Below, in pieces: positions 1 through 7,631 of a DNA stretch of 64,000 nucleotides. The translations under genes and the position numbers were made by a program. This DNA comes from Bacillus sp. EB106-08-02-XG196. Lineage in GTDB: Bacteria > Bacillota > Bacilli > Bacillales > Cytobacillaceae. How positions within the stretch are numbered: position 1 is the first letter of the stretch; every line of letters starts with the position of its first letter. The notes beneath the pieces are model-generated. The model saw only the letters and a program-made list of their open reading frames with translations. It ran no database searches and was not told the DNA's origin. The stretch lies in the NCBI RefSeq assembly GCF_013396335.1, contig NZ_JABWSY010000001.1, positions 1-64,000 on the forward strand, in the 5' to 3' direction.

Positions 1-63
1 GACTTGCATGTATTAGGCACGCCGCCAGCGTTCGTCCTGAGCCAGGATCAAACTCTCCAAGAA
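1..63 (-). rRNA. 16S ribosomal RNA, 5' end only (partial)
   Basis: Read on the minus strand, positions 56 to 37 give the universal 27F site (AGAGTTTGATCCTGGCTCAG), followed by the conserved start of bacterial 16S rRNA. The 27F site begins at 16S nucleotide 8, which puts the mature 5' end near position 63. Only about 63 nt are inside the window; the rest of the rrn operon lies to the left. Confidence 0.97.
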
Positions 64-207
64 AGTTGATTAGCTCATAAATGTTACGTTGGCTTAGCTT
101 TTATAAAAAAGCTAAAAAATTGTTTGTTGACGTTCTTGTTTGTTTAGTTTTCAAAGAACAAATTCTTTCACTTATGAGCTTTTCCTACTAAGTAAGCTCG
201 AAAGCGA
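64..207 (-). other. rrn leader with boxA antitermination site
   Basis: This is the transcribed leader between the rrn promoters and mature 16S. On the minus strand it contains TGTTCTTTGAAA at 160-149, the boxA element typical of Bacillus rrn leaders, followed by the usual ACTAAACAAACAAG stretch. boxA recruits the Nus antitermination complex. The remaining leader would form the 5' arm of the 16S processing stem. Confidence 0.8.
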
Positions 208-214
208 CCTCTTT

Positions 215-244
215 AATTTAGCATATCCATCAAGATGATGTCAA
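215..244 (-). promoter_or_regulatory. rrn promoter P2
   Basis: On the minus strand there is a perfect -35 TTGACA (244-239), an 18-nt spacer and a -10 TAAATT (220-215) preceded by TG (extended -10). It lies immediately upstream of the boxA leader, as expected for the proximal promoter of a Bacillus rrn operon. Confidence 0.8.
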
Positions 245-299
245 CAACTTTTTTAATTTCTTTTTTTCGTTGTGTGACTCACTCGTGAGGACGAGATTT

Positions 300-328
300 A
301 ATATAACATGTTCCGAAAATGATTGCAA
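300..328 (-). promoter_or_regulatory. rrn promoter P1
   Basis: On the minus strand there is a -35 TTGCAA (328-323), a 17-nt spacer and a -10 TATATT (305-300), about 85 bp upstream of P2. Tandem P1/P2 promoters of this spacing are the usual arrangement for Bacillus rrn operons. Confidence 0.7.
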
Positions 329-330
329 TA

Positions 331-644
331 TAATTTATAAAGTTTTTTTGATTCATTTATTTTAGGTAGAAGTTAAACAACAATTTACTTTAGCCATTTG
401 AAGGGGAATAAAGAGTATTCAACTGTCAAAGGATAAATCAAATAAGTGGTGGACTCATAATTTCAACCAATTATGTATATGTAATTAGTAAGGACTTAAA
501 TATTATAAGACTGTACGAAAAGAGAAAAGTAAAACTAGCTTTTTCAACTATATTTAGTAATAAGTAATATTTCTTTATTTTTCATGGAAGGGATATCGTA
601 TAATAGTAATAACTATATTCTAATTATCACTAAACACAATAATA
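331..644. other. Intergenic region between the rrn promoters and mgtC-like gene
   Basis: This stretch is AT-rich and no coding frame or RNA gene is visible. A TATAAT at 599-604 lies about 40 bp upstream of the plus-strand MgtC-like gene and may be its -10 box, but no good -35 hexamer is seen at the correct distance. Confidence 0.5.
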
Positions 645-1355
645 ATGGACGTGAAGTCAATGGAGAATATTGATTACGATATATTATTAAAGCTTGGAGT
701 ATCAGCGATTTTAGGGCTTATAATTGGGCTTGAACGCGAATTAAAGAGAAAACCTGTAGGACTTAAGACAAGTCTTGTAATATCTGTAGTGAGTTGTCTA
801 CTTACAATTGTTTCAATTGAATCTGCTTATATGTTTCCCGCTTCTGACGATGTAAGAATTACCATGGACCCTCTTCGTCTTGCTGCGCAAATTGTTTCTG
901 GTATCGGTTTTCTAGGAGCAGGCGTAATCCTTAGACGGGGAAATGATAGTATATCTGGTTTAACAACGGCCGCGATGATTTGGGGAGCAGCTGGAATCGG
1001 TATCGCTGTTGGGGCTGGTTTCTTTATCGAAGCGTTTGTTGGTGTCGCCTTACTAATTATTAGTGTAGAATTGGTACCATATGTCATGAAGTTCATTGGT
1101 CCAAAGCAATTGCGTGAAAAAGAAATTAGTCTTCAATTATTTATTAGAGACAAAATCCAAATTGAAGATGCCATTTCATTTATAATCGGCAGGAAATATA
1201 TTATCCGCAGGATCCGTATAAAGGATTTAGATAACGGTGACCATCTCGTGCAAATATTAGTTGCGGTAGATTACCGGGAGAAGACTACCGATGTGTATGA
1301 TTCTGTTTCAAAATTAGATGGCGTTCATAAGGTTGAAATTGAAAGCATGGGTTAA
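645..1355 (+). CDS. MgtC/SapB family membrane protein
   Basis: This 236-residue protein has about four to five hydrophobic segments in residues 10-150. They include the family hallmark LGLIIGLERELKRKPVG and a glycine-rich stretch with GIGFLGAGVI, which are the MgtC/SapB domain. A soluble ACT-like tail of about 80 residues follows. Family members are linked to Mg2+ limitation and, in pathogens, to modulation of ATP synthase; the role here is inferred only from family. No strong ribosome site precedes the ATG at 645. An in-frame ATG at 660 (MENIDYDILL) is an equally possible start. The gene stands alone. Confidence 0.85.
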   Translation: MDVKSMENIDYDILLKLGVSAILGLIIGLERELKRKPVGLKTSLVISVVSCLLTIVSIESAYMFPASDDVRITMDPLRLAAQIVSGIGFLGAGVILRRGNDSISGLTTAAMIWGAAGIGIAVGAGFFIEAFVGVALLIISVELVPYVMKFIGPKQLREKEISLQLFIRDKIQIEDAISFIIGRKYIIRRIRIKDLDNGDHLVQILVAVDYREKTTDVYDSVSKLDGVHKVEIESMG

Positions 1356-1438
1356 TTTACTTTTTACTGAAGAAAAAAGTAAAAATTACTATTGCAAGAA
1401 TGGTATGAGAAAGATATAATTTTTCTTGTACCACATAC

Positions 1439-1511
<73 letters not shown>

Positions 1512-1519
1512 TACTTAAA

Positions 1520-1545
1520 AACCCTTGCCTCGCAAGGGTTTTTTT
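1520..1545. terminator. Bidirectional terminator between tRNA-Ala and the helicase gene
   Basis: A nine-pair stem, AACCCTTGC/GCAAGGGTT (1520-1528 with 1532-1540), has a 3-nt loop and is followed by a T-run on the plus strand. On the minus strand it is also followed by five T's, so it can end the convergent helicase transcript as well. Confidence 0.85.
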
Positions 1546-2922
1546 CTATGTCATTCTTCTGCTTTTACTAGAACTGGATTGGCTCCTGCCTTTTTCCCCT
1601 GGTCTGGTATTCGTACGTTTTCCCTTAATAGGACTCTTCTTGTTCCCTTGATCCTTCAATGATCCTCTTCCTTGTTGTCTCGTACTGTTCTTACCATCAC
1701 TTTTCCCGTCGGTTGTACGAACTGACTTTCTGTTTTTATTCGTTTTAAATGTCCTTTCCTTTTCCGACTCTGAAGTTGAACTTGGTTTTTTATCTTCCTT
1801 TTCCCCACTATTTCCTAGGTTTTGCTTTTGAATCGTAATGTTAAGCTCTTTTTCAATCATGTCCAGAGTTGGGCGATCATCCGAAGAGTATAATGTGATG
1901 GCCAATCCCTTTGTACCGGCTCTTCCAGTTCTTCCAATTCGATGGATAAAGCTTTCGGCATCTTGAGGAATGTCATAATTAAATACATGTGTCACCCCTT
2001 CAACATCGAGACCTCTTGCTGCGACATCGGTCGCTATCAACAGTTGAACATCCCCGTCCCTGAAGCGTTTCATCACTTGCTCTCTTTTGGCTTGCGACAG
2101 GTCACCATGCAGTTCATCACATAAAAATTTGTGAGATTTAAGAACATCATACAACTTTGAGACTCTGCGTTTGGTCCTACAAAAGATAACAGCTAAATAT
2201 GGTCTATGTGTTTCAACTAATTGAATCAATGTTGCTTGCTTTGCACGATCAATCGTATGAATAGCAATTAGTTTAACATTTTCGGCAGGGCCCTGTGTTT
2301 TTTCAACTTGGATGTATTCAGGCTTACGCATATGTTTATTAGCTAGTGTCCGTATTTCCTCTGGCATTGTTGCAGAAAACAGCATAGTCTGACGAGTCTT
2401 AGGTGTTTCCCTAATAATATCCTCAACTTCATTCAGAAAACCTATATGGAGCATTTGGTCTGCCTCATCAAGAACTAGAAATGAAGCTTCTGATAAGTGA
2501 ACTGTTCCTCTTCTAATATGGTCTAACAGCCTGCCTGGTGTCCCAACAACGATTTGAACATTTTTCTTTAGTTTCTTTAGCTGCTTATCAACATCCTGGC
2601 CTCCATAAACTGCCAGCACATCAACACCATCCATATCTTTGGTCAACTTTTCAAATTCCTCGGTAATTTGTAAAGCCAATTCTCTGGTTGGGGTAACAAT
2701 GAGTGCTTGTACATGTGGTGCAAGTGGATTTATTTTTTCTAATATGGGCAGTATGAAGGCAAATGTCTTCCCCGTCCCAGTTTGGGCCTGTGCAATTACA
2801 TCTTTTCCGCCCATTACAATGGGTATTGCTTTTTCTTGGATTGGAGTTGGCTTGGCTACACCGTAACTCCTCAACTTTTGTACATTTGACTTAGAAATAC
2901 CTAATGATTCAAAATCAGGCAA
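1546..2922 (-). CDS. DEAD-box ATP-dependent RNA helicase
   Basis: This is a complete DEAD-box core: Q motif PTPIQ (about residues 25-29), Walker A AQTGTGKT (about 46-53), PTREL, TPGR, the DEAD box (152-155), SAT, ARGLD and HRIGRTGRAG. A low-complexity basic tail rich in Lys, Ser, Gly and Arg covers the last 85 or so residues, typical of an RNA-binding extension. It would unwind RNA duplexes during ribosome assembly or mRNA decay, especially in the cold. The ATG at 2952 has no ribosome site; TTG at 2922 follows GTAGGGA by 5 nt and yields the more usual N-terminus (MPDFESLG), so it is preferred. Which Csh paralogue this is cannot be told without alignment. Confidence 0.9.
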   Translation of the reverse strand: MPDFESLGISKSNVQKLRSYGVAKPTPIQEKAIPIVMGGKDVIAQAQTGTGKTFAFILPILEKINPLAPHVQALIVTPTRELALQITEEFEKLTKDMDGVDVLAVYGGQDVDKQLKKLKKNVQIVVGTPGRLLDHIRRGTVHLSEASFLVLDEADQMLHIGFLNEVEDIIRETPKTRQTMLFSATMPEEIRTLANKHMRKPEYIQVEKTQGPAENVKLIAIHTIDRAKQATLIQLVETHRPYLAVIFCRTKRRVSKLYDVLKSHKFLCDELHGDLSQAKREQVMKRFRDGDVQLLIATDVAARGLDVEGVTHVFNYDIPQDAESFIHRIGRTGRAGTKGLAITLYSSDDRPTLDMIEKELNITIQKQNLGNSGEKEDKKPSSTSESEKERTFKTNKNRKSVRTTDGKSDGKNSTRQQGRGSLKDQGNKKSPIKGKRTNTRPGEKGRSQSSSSKSRRMT

Positions 2923-3024
2923 AAAAATCCCTACTTTCTCTACTATAAACATATAAACAACAAAAATTATGTCTTATTAATATTGAGTGTTTAACATCGA
3001 AAAGGCAAATATTCTTATTATAAG

Positions 3025-3059
3025 AAAAAAAGACCTTATCAGGTGATAAGACCTTTTTA
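3025..3059 (-). terminator. Terminator after the TusA-like gene
   Basis: An imperfect hairpin pairs CTTATC with GATAAG around a 4-nt loop, extended after a 2-nt internal loop by G-C and A-T pairs. It has A/T runs on both sides and lies directly downstream of the minus-strand gene ending at 3067. Confidence 0.65.
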
Positions 3060-3066
3060 TAGATTA

Positions 3067-3306
3067 CTAACGTTTCTCAATGTAGTAATAACAACTTTCA
3101 CCAAAATCCTTACGATCTAACAAAGTGTGCTTTTGTATTCTTACCCAGGTCAGCAAGTCTTCTTTTACCGATGGTTCATTTGAAATGACCTCGATAATTT
3201 GTCCACTGATCAACGCTTCCGTCTTCAATAACAGTGATTTTATTAACTCGCCGTATTCAGTATGACCTGCATCATAGATTACATCCGGTACATATTGGAG
3301 TGACAT
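3067..3306 (-). CDS. TusA/SirA-like small protein lacking the catalytic cysteine
   Basis: This 79-residue protein shows a TusA-like layout: an N-terminal VIYDAGHTEYGELI segment, a central GQIIEVISNEPSVKEDL strand-turn-helix and a C-terminal WVRIQKHTLL strand. TusA-family sulfurtransferases carry a reactive Cys near the first segment; here that position is Tyr (TEYGEL). A second Cys usual in Bacillus relatives (WCR) is Val. The only Cys is near the C-terminus (ESCYYY). The fold assignment is by pattern. Loss of the reactive Cys suggests a non-enzymatic or regulatory role. It is divergent from a LysR regulator and 135 bp from its start. Confidence 0.7.
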   Translation of the reverse strand: MSLQYVPDVIYDAGHTEYGELIKSLLLKTEALISGQIIEVISNEPSVKEDLLTWVRIQKHTLLDRKDFGESCYYYIEKR

Positions 3307-3441
3307 TCATTAAACTCCCATCACATTGTATTCAAACCTCTAATAACATCTATTATAAAAAAATGTTATGATAAGATAAATTCAATTTATCTATTCTACC
3401 GATAAATATAAATCGGTAATTTGAATAAAGGGGCAAAGTCT

Positions 3442-4353
3442 ATGGATTTACACCAATTATTTGTGTTTACAAAGGTAGTTGAGCATAAGAGCTTTTCTAA
3501 AGCAGCCGAAGACATCTTTTTAAGTCAATCAACAGTCAGCTCCCATATTCAAACACTTGAGAGAACTCTTAATGTAAGTCTATTTGATCGTGTTGGCAGA
3601 GAGAATATTCTTACACCATCCGGTGAGCGTTTGTATCAGTGGGCACTAAAGCTCTTATTATTGAAGGACCAGGCGATGTTGGACTTAAAGAAGGGTGTGA
3701 CCGAACTCAGGGGAATTATTCGAATCGGTGCAAGCTCTGTGCCTGGGCAATTTATGATTCCAAAGATGGTCAAGCAATTTAGAACTCAATACCCAAAAGC
3801 AACATTTCATATTAACCAATCCTCCTCAAAAAATGTGGCGGATAAGGTTCTAAATGGGTCTGTGGATTTTGGTATTTTAGGTGAGAAATATGAAAACGAA
3901 AAGCTATGCTATATTCCCTTACTTAAAGAAAGTTTAGTCCTAATAACATCACATCATTCTGATATTGTTGGTTCTGTAGATATTCATGAACTCTTAAAGT
4001 ATCCTTTTATTATGAGAAACGCTGATTCTGGAACGAATTCACTTATTGAAAAATTTTTGACGAAAAACCAAATTTCAAAAGACCAAATGAATATTGTTGC
4101 TTATACAGAAAGTGGACAAAGTTTGATTCAGTTCGTACTCCAGGATATAGGTATAGCAATTATATCGGAAATGGCTGCAAGGGAATATTACGATAGAAAT
4201 TTACTTAGGATCCATGATATTAATGGATTCGATAATGAACGATTTTTCTATCTCGTTTATAACCAAAACAAAACCCAATCGATGTTATCTAAATTATTTA
4301 TTGAAAGTGCACACGAACTCATTAAACCTATAAGTCCAGACGAAATAAAATGA
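3442..4353 (+). CDS. LysR-family transcriptional regulator
   Basis: This 303-residue protein has an N-terminal winged helix (residues 1-60, containing SFSKAAEDIFLSQSTVSSHI) and a LysR substrate-binding domain from about residue 90 (RIGASSVPGQFMIPKM). It most resembles CysL-type regulators and the LysR group often found beside sulfur/selenium genes. The divergent TusA-like neighbour fits that and is the likely target, since LysR proteins commonly control the divergent gene. Start: AAAGGGG lies 8 nt before ATG 3442, while a TTG at 3421 lacks a site. The ligand is unknown. Confidence 0.88.
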   Translation: MDLHQLFVFTKVVEHKSFSKAAEDIFLSQSTVSSHIQTLERTLNVSLFDRVGRENILTPSGERLYQWALKLLLLKDQAMLDLKKGVTELRGIIRIGASSVPGQFMIPKMVKQFRTQYPKATFHINQSSSKNVADKVLNGSVDFGILGEKYENEKLCYIPLLKESLVLITSHHSDIVGSVDIHELLKYPFIMRNADSGTNSLIEKFLTKNQISKDQMNIVAYTESGQSLIQFVLQDIGIAIISEMAAREYYDRNLLRIHDINGFDNERFFYLVYNQNKTQSMLSKLFIESAHELIKPISPDEIK

Positions 4354-4355
4354 AG

Positions 4356-4389
4356 AAAAGGAGGACCCGCTTGAGTGGGTTCTCCTTTT
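4356..4389. terminator. Bidirectional terminator between the LysR and acyl-CoA synthetase genes
   Basis: A long stem of the type AAAGGAGGACCCGC / GTGGGTTCTCCTTT has a TTGA loop and is followed by T's on the plus strand and A's at the other end. It serves the plus-strand LysR gene and the minus-strand synthetase gene, whose last codons it overlaps. Confidence 0.85.
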
Positions 4390-5887
4390 ATGTTTGTGTA
4401 CTTAATTCTTTTAATTTCTTTTTATCGATTTTTCCAACATGTGTTTTTGGGAGCTCATTCAAAGATATAAATTTCTTCGGAATTTTATATCTTCCAAGTT
4501 TTCTCTCACAATAGGTTTTTAGTTCTTGTTCATCTAGAGATTGAGGATGTTTCTGAACGATAAATGCGGTAACAAGTTCCCCCCATTTTTCATCTGGGAG
4601 TCCAATTACGGCCACTTCATCAACCTCAGGGTGAGCTGCAATCCAATGTTCAATCTCAAGTGGATAAACATTTTCTCCACCCGAGATGATCATATCCTTC
4701 TTTCTTCCGACAATATAATGGAATCCATCTGCATCTTTCTTCGCCAAGTCTCCAGTATGAATCCAGCCTTCTTTTTTCGTTTCTAGCGTTGCGAGTTCGT
4801 TATTCCAATAATGCGAGAAGGAATGTTTTCCTTTGATTAAAAGTTCTCCAACCTCGTTTATTGATACTTCGTGACCCTCATCCTTTATAAGTTTAATAGC
4901 GTTGAATAACATTGGTTTTCCAACTGACCCGCGTTTCACTTGCGCTTCCTCTGGATGAATAAAGAAATTATTTGGGCCAGCTTCCGTTAACCCATACCCT
5001 TCTTTAAAATCTAATCCTTTTTTCTTAAAAGCTTCATAAACGTGGAAAGGACATGGGGCCGCACCTGATAAAAATACTTTCATAGAAGGAAATTCACTTC
5101 TCTGGAACTCTTCCGTTTGAATGAGTAAATGGTACATCGTTGGTACAAGGAGAATAATCGTACAGCTGTACTGTTCAATCGAATTCACTACTTTTTGTCC
5201 GGTAAACTGATCTCCAATAACAACAGTCCCTCCGGTCATTAGGATTGGCAGCGATAATGCATTTAGTCCGCCTGTATGAAACAGCGGCATATAGTTGATT
5301 GTTACATCCGCTTCTGATAAATTCCAGCTAAGAACAGTGTTTATAGCGTTCCATTGAATCGATTGATGGCTTAACACCACTCCTTTTGGTTGACCGGTTG
5401 TTCCCCCTGTATAGATTATGGCTAAGGGATCAAGTTCAGTGATTGGGTCAAAATGATTACCTCTATCTAATTGAGCTGTACTCTCTTCATACTTAGAGTC
5501 TCCAACATAAAAAGAACTTGGTACTACAGCTTTTAAAGAAGTAAACACGTTCTTGAACTTCTGATGGATACCAAGTAATAAGGGTGAACAATCCAGCAAT
5601 ATTTCATTTAATTCATATTCTGACAACCGCCAGTTAAGCGGAACAAATATGGCGCCAATTTTTCCACAAGCAAAAAGCAAATCAAAATAGCTAATATTGT
5701 TTGGCGACAGAAGTGCCACCCGATCACCTTTTTTCACTCCTTGACTTTTTAACCATCCTGCCACTGAGGACGAACGTTTATTTATTTCTTCATAAGTCCA
5801 GGATTTATTTGTATCTTCATCTATAATTGCCTTTTTATTTGGCGATAACCTTGCTCTATTTTCAAGCCAGTCAAGTTCCCACCTCAC
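4388..5887 (-). CDS. Acyl-CoA synthetase (AMP-binding, FadD/MenE-like)
   Basis: This 499-residue ANL-superfamily ligase has the phosphate-binding loop YTGGTTGQPKGV at 159-170, the GYGLTEAG adenine-contact motif near 300, HTGDLAKKD near 375 and the hinge region GRKKDMI. A conserved C-terminal Lys (HVGKIDKKKL) is the adenylation lysine. It should activate a carboxylic acid to its CoA thioester through an acyl-AMP; the chain cannot be predicted. The GTG start at 5887 has AAGGAGAG 8 nt upstream. It is transcribed apart from the operon at 5992-13515 but shares a promoter-proximal direct repeat with it (5936-5955), so the two are probably co-regulated. Confidence 0.9.
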   Translation of the reverse strand: MRWELDWLENRARLSPNKKAIIDEDTNKSWTYEEINKRSSSVAGWLKSQGVKKGDRVALLSPNNISYFDLLFACGKIGAIFVPLNWRLSEYELNEILLDCSPLLLGIHQKFKNVFTSLKAVVPSSFYVGDSKYEESTAQLDRGNHFDPITELDPLAIIYTGGTTGQPKGVVLSHQSIQWNAINTVLSWNLSEADVTINYMPLFHTGGLNALSLPILMTGGTVVIGDQFTGQKVVNSIEQYSCTIILLVPTMYHLLIQTEEFQRSEFPSMKVFLSGAAPCPFHVYEAFKKKGLDFKEGYGLTEAGPNNFFIHPEEAQVKRGSVGKPMLFNAIKLIKDEGHEVSINEVGELLIKGKHSFSHYWNNELATLETKKEGWIHTGDLAKKDADGFHYIVGRKKDMIISGGENVYPLEIEHWIAAHPEVDEVAVIGLPDEKWGELVTAFIVQKHPQSLDEQELKTYCERKLGRYKIPKKFISLNELPKTHVGKIDKKKLKELSTQT

Positions 5888-5935
5888 TGTTCAATCTCTC
5901 CTTCACAACTAGATGAGAATATCTTACAGAATTCT

Positions 5936-5955
5936 AGTTACATCAAAGTTACAAG
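5936..5955 (-). promoter_or_regulatory. Direct-repeat operator, copy 1
   Basis: Two GTTACA hexamers occur exactly 11 bp apart (5937-5942 and 5948-5953). On the gene strand this reads TTGTAACTTTGATGTAACT. The same arrangement with the same 11-bp period occurs upstream of livK at 13583-13599. It lies about 50 bp upstream of the synthetase start, where a regulator would touch the promoter. The cognate regulator is unknown. Confidence 0.55.
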
Positions 5956-5963
5956 AGTTAGGG

Positions 5964-5989
5964 TAAAAAAACGGCCCTAAAGGCCGTTT
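5964..5989 (-). terminator. Terminator of the liv/thiolase operon
   Basis: The perfect stem AAACGGCC/GGCCGTTT (5969-5976 with 5982-5989) has a CTAAA loop and is followed on the minus strand by a T-run. It lies 3 bp past the stop codon of the SDR gene and separates that operon from the acyl-CoA synthetase gene. Confidence 0.9.
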
Positions 5990-5991
5990 CT

Positions 5992-6732
5992 TTACATCAT
6001 AATCCCACCGTCTACATGTAGAACAGCCCCGTTTATATAATTTGATTCATCGGATGCTAAAAACAAGTAGGCATTTGCGATTTCTTCAGGCTTCCCCAGC
6101 CTTGCCAGCGGCACCATCTGTTTCATTTGGTCTAATACCTTTTCAGGAACCTTTGCTGTCATTCCTGTTTCAATAAAACCAGGGGCAACGGCATTTACAT
6201 TAATCCCTTTGCGGCCAAGCTCTTTGGCCCATGATTTTGTCATGCCGACCACACCTGCTTTTGTTGCCGCATAATTCGTTTGACCAACATTTCCATAAAC
6301 GCCTGAAACAGAAGATGTATTTATAATTTTTCCTTTTCCATTTTCAATCATAGACGGTAAGACCGCTTGTGTACAATGAAACACTCCTGTAAGATTAACA
6401 TCCAAAACTGCTTGAAAATCCTCGATGGATAATTTCGAAAGCATCGCATCTTTTGTAATTCCCGCATTATTTACTAGGACTCCGATGTTTCCGTAAGCTT
6501 CACGGACCTTTTCAACCATTTCATCTACACTCGAACGCTGTGCTACATTCACTTGAAAAAAGGTTACTTCATAGCCCTTTTCCCTTAATTCTTGTGCCCT
6601 CTTTTCACCCTGCTCTGCATTAAAATCAGCCATGGCCACCCTTGCACCCTCTTTGGCAAAAACTTCCGAAGCTTTTAAGCCTATTCCATTTGCCGCACCA
6701 GTAATAATAGCCACTCTGTCTTTTAATCTCAT
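5992..6732 (-). CDS. SDR-family 3-oxoacyl reductase (FabG-like)
   Basis: This 246-residue classical short-chain dehydrogenase has the cofactor motif TGAANGIG (11-18), NNAG (88-91), the catalytic triad Ser141, Tyr154 and Lys158 (YAATK), and the PGFIETGMT and HVDGG motifs usual in FabG proteins. It would reduce a 3-oxoacyl thioester or a comparable keto group with NAD(P)H. Its start overlaps the stop of the hydrolase gene by 4 nt (ATGA), so it is translationally coupled. It is the last gene of the operon. Its position next to a thiolase-fold enzyme suggests it reduces that enzyme's product rather than serving general fatty-acid synthesis. Confidence 0.9.
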   Translation of the reverse strand: MRLKDRVAIITGAANGIGLKASEVFAKEGARVAMADFNAEQGEKRAQELREKGYEVTFFQVNVAQRSSVDEMVEKVREAYGNIGVLVNNAGITKDAMLSKLSIEDFQAVLDVNLTGVFHCTQAVLPSMIENGKGKIINTSSVSGVYGNVGQTNYAATKAGVVGMTKSWAKELGRKGINVNAVAPGFIETGMTAKVPEKVLDQMKQMVPLARLGKPEEIANAYLFLASDESNYINGAVLHVDGGIMM

Positions 6733-7631
6733 TTGAGCACCTCATTCTTTAAAAAATTTGTTATTTCTTTTAGTAATTGAGGTAAATCATCAATAAGGGG
6801 GGAATGCCCACAATCCTTTAACTCTACAAATTTAGCTTTTGGTCCTAAATCGTCTACCAATTCTTTTGTCATTTCAGCATTAACAACAAAATCACGGTCC
6901 CCTCTTAATACAAGGACAGGTACATTAATTTGATCCACTAAACCATTTCCATCTACCAGTCCATTATGATGATGACTGATATTAAACGTATTGTTTGAAT
7001 GATGTACCTCAGCTAAGTTTCGCTGTGTTCTCATATCCTGCACATATTCGTCATACAGGTCAGGTTCAGGCTGATTTTTTGTATAAATAACGGCGTTCCA
7101 TATTAGTTTTAATAAATCAACATTGTTCGTGTCATAGGCAGCTTGAACAGGCAGGGTTCGAATTAAGTCACGTTTAATATCTTCATAGGAGGAAAATCTT
7201 CGGAGTTCCTCGTTCTCACTCGTTTTTCCATCAAACGGGTAGCCTCTAGTAGATTCTGAAGCTAATAAAATCAGCTTATTACAATAACCAGGATGATCAG
7301 CAGCAAATTGCATGGCGACAGCACCTCCTGTTGACCAACCCACAATCGCAAAATCCTTTAAGTCAATTGCATCGACAAAGAGCTTTACATCATCTGAAAA
7401 ATCCTTGATTGAAGTAATAAGTTTATTGTAGCTAGATTTTCCAAACCCTCGTAAATCCAAAGCATATAACTTATATTCCTCAGACATATTATCTAGGACA
7501 AGGTCCCAGTGCTTAGAGGAAGTCATGTTTCCATGGATCAACAATACCTTTTTCTCACCTCCTTCCCTTTCTCGAAAGGCAATAGTTTCTCCATTTTTTA
7601 ACTGTACCTCTTTCATCGTCACATTACCCAT
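6729..7631 (-). CDS. Alpha/beta hydrolase
   Basis: This roughly 300-residue hydrolase has the oxyanion motif HGNM (33-36), nucleophile elbow GWSTGG with Ser100, an acid in LRGDRDF and a catalytic His in DCGHSPL. This is the MhpC/haloperoxidase-like layout of enzymes that cut C-C or ester/thioester bonds. ATG 7631 is preferred because AAGGG precedes it at suitable distance and its A overlaps the TAA of the upstream thiolase-like gene (TAATG), indicating coupling. An in-frame ATG at 7649 lacks a site. The substrate is unknown; context points to an acyl or beta-keto compound made or used by the neighbouring enzymes. Confidence 0.88.
   Translation of the reverse strand: MGNVTMKEVQLKNGETIAFREREGGEKKVLLIHGNMTSSKHWDLVLDNMSEEYKLYALDLRGFGKSSYNKLITSIKDFSDDVKLFVDAIDLKDFAIVGWSTGGAVAMQFAADHPGYCNKLILLASESTRGYPFDGKTSENEELRRFSSYEDIKRDLIRTLPVQAAYDTNNVDLLKLIWNAVIYTKNQPEPDLYDEYVQDMRTQRNLAEVHHSNNTFNISHHHNGLVDGNGLVDQINVPVLVLRGDRDFVVNAEMTKELVDDLGPKAKFVELKDCGHSPLIDDLPQLLKEITNFLKNEVLK

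Noticed and set aside
2923..2952. Upstream ATG start (2952) for the DEAD-box helicase
   Set aside because: No ribosome site precedes it, while TTG 2922 has one and gives the normal family N-terminus.
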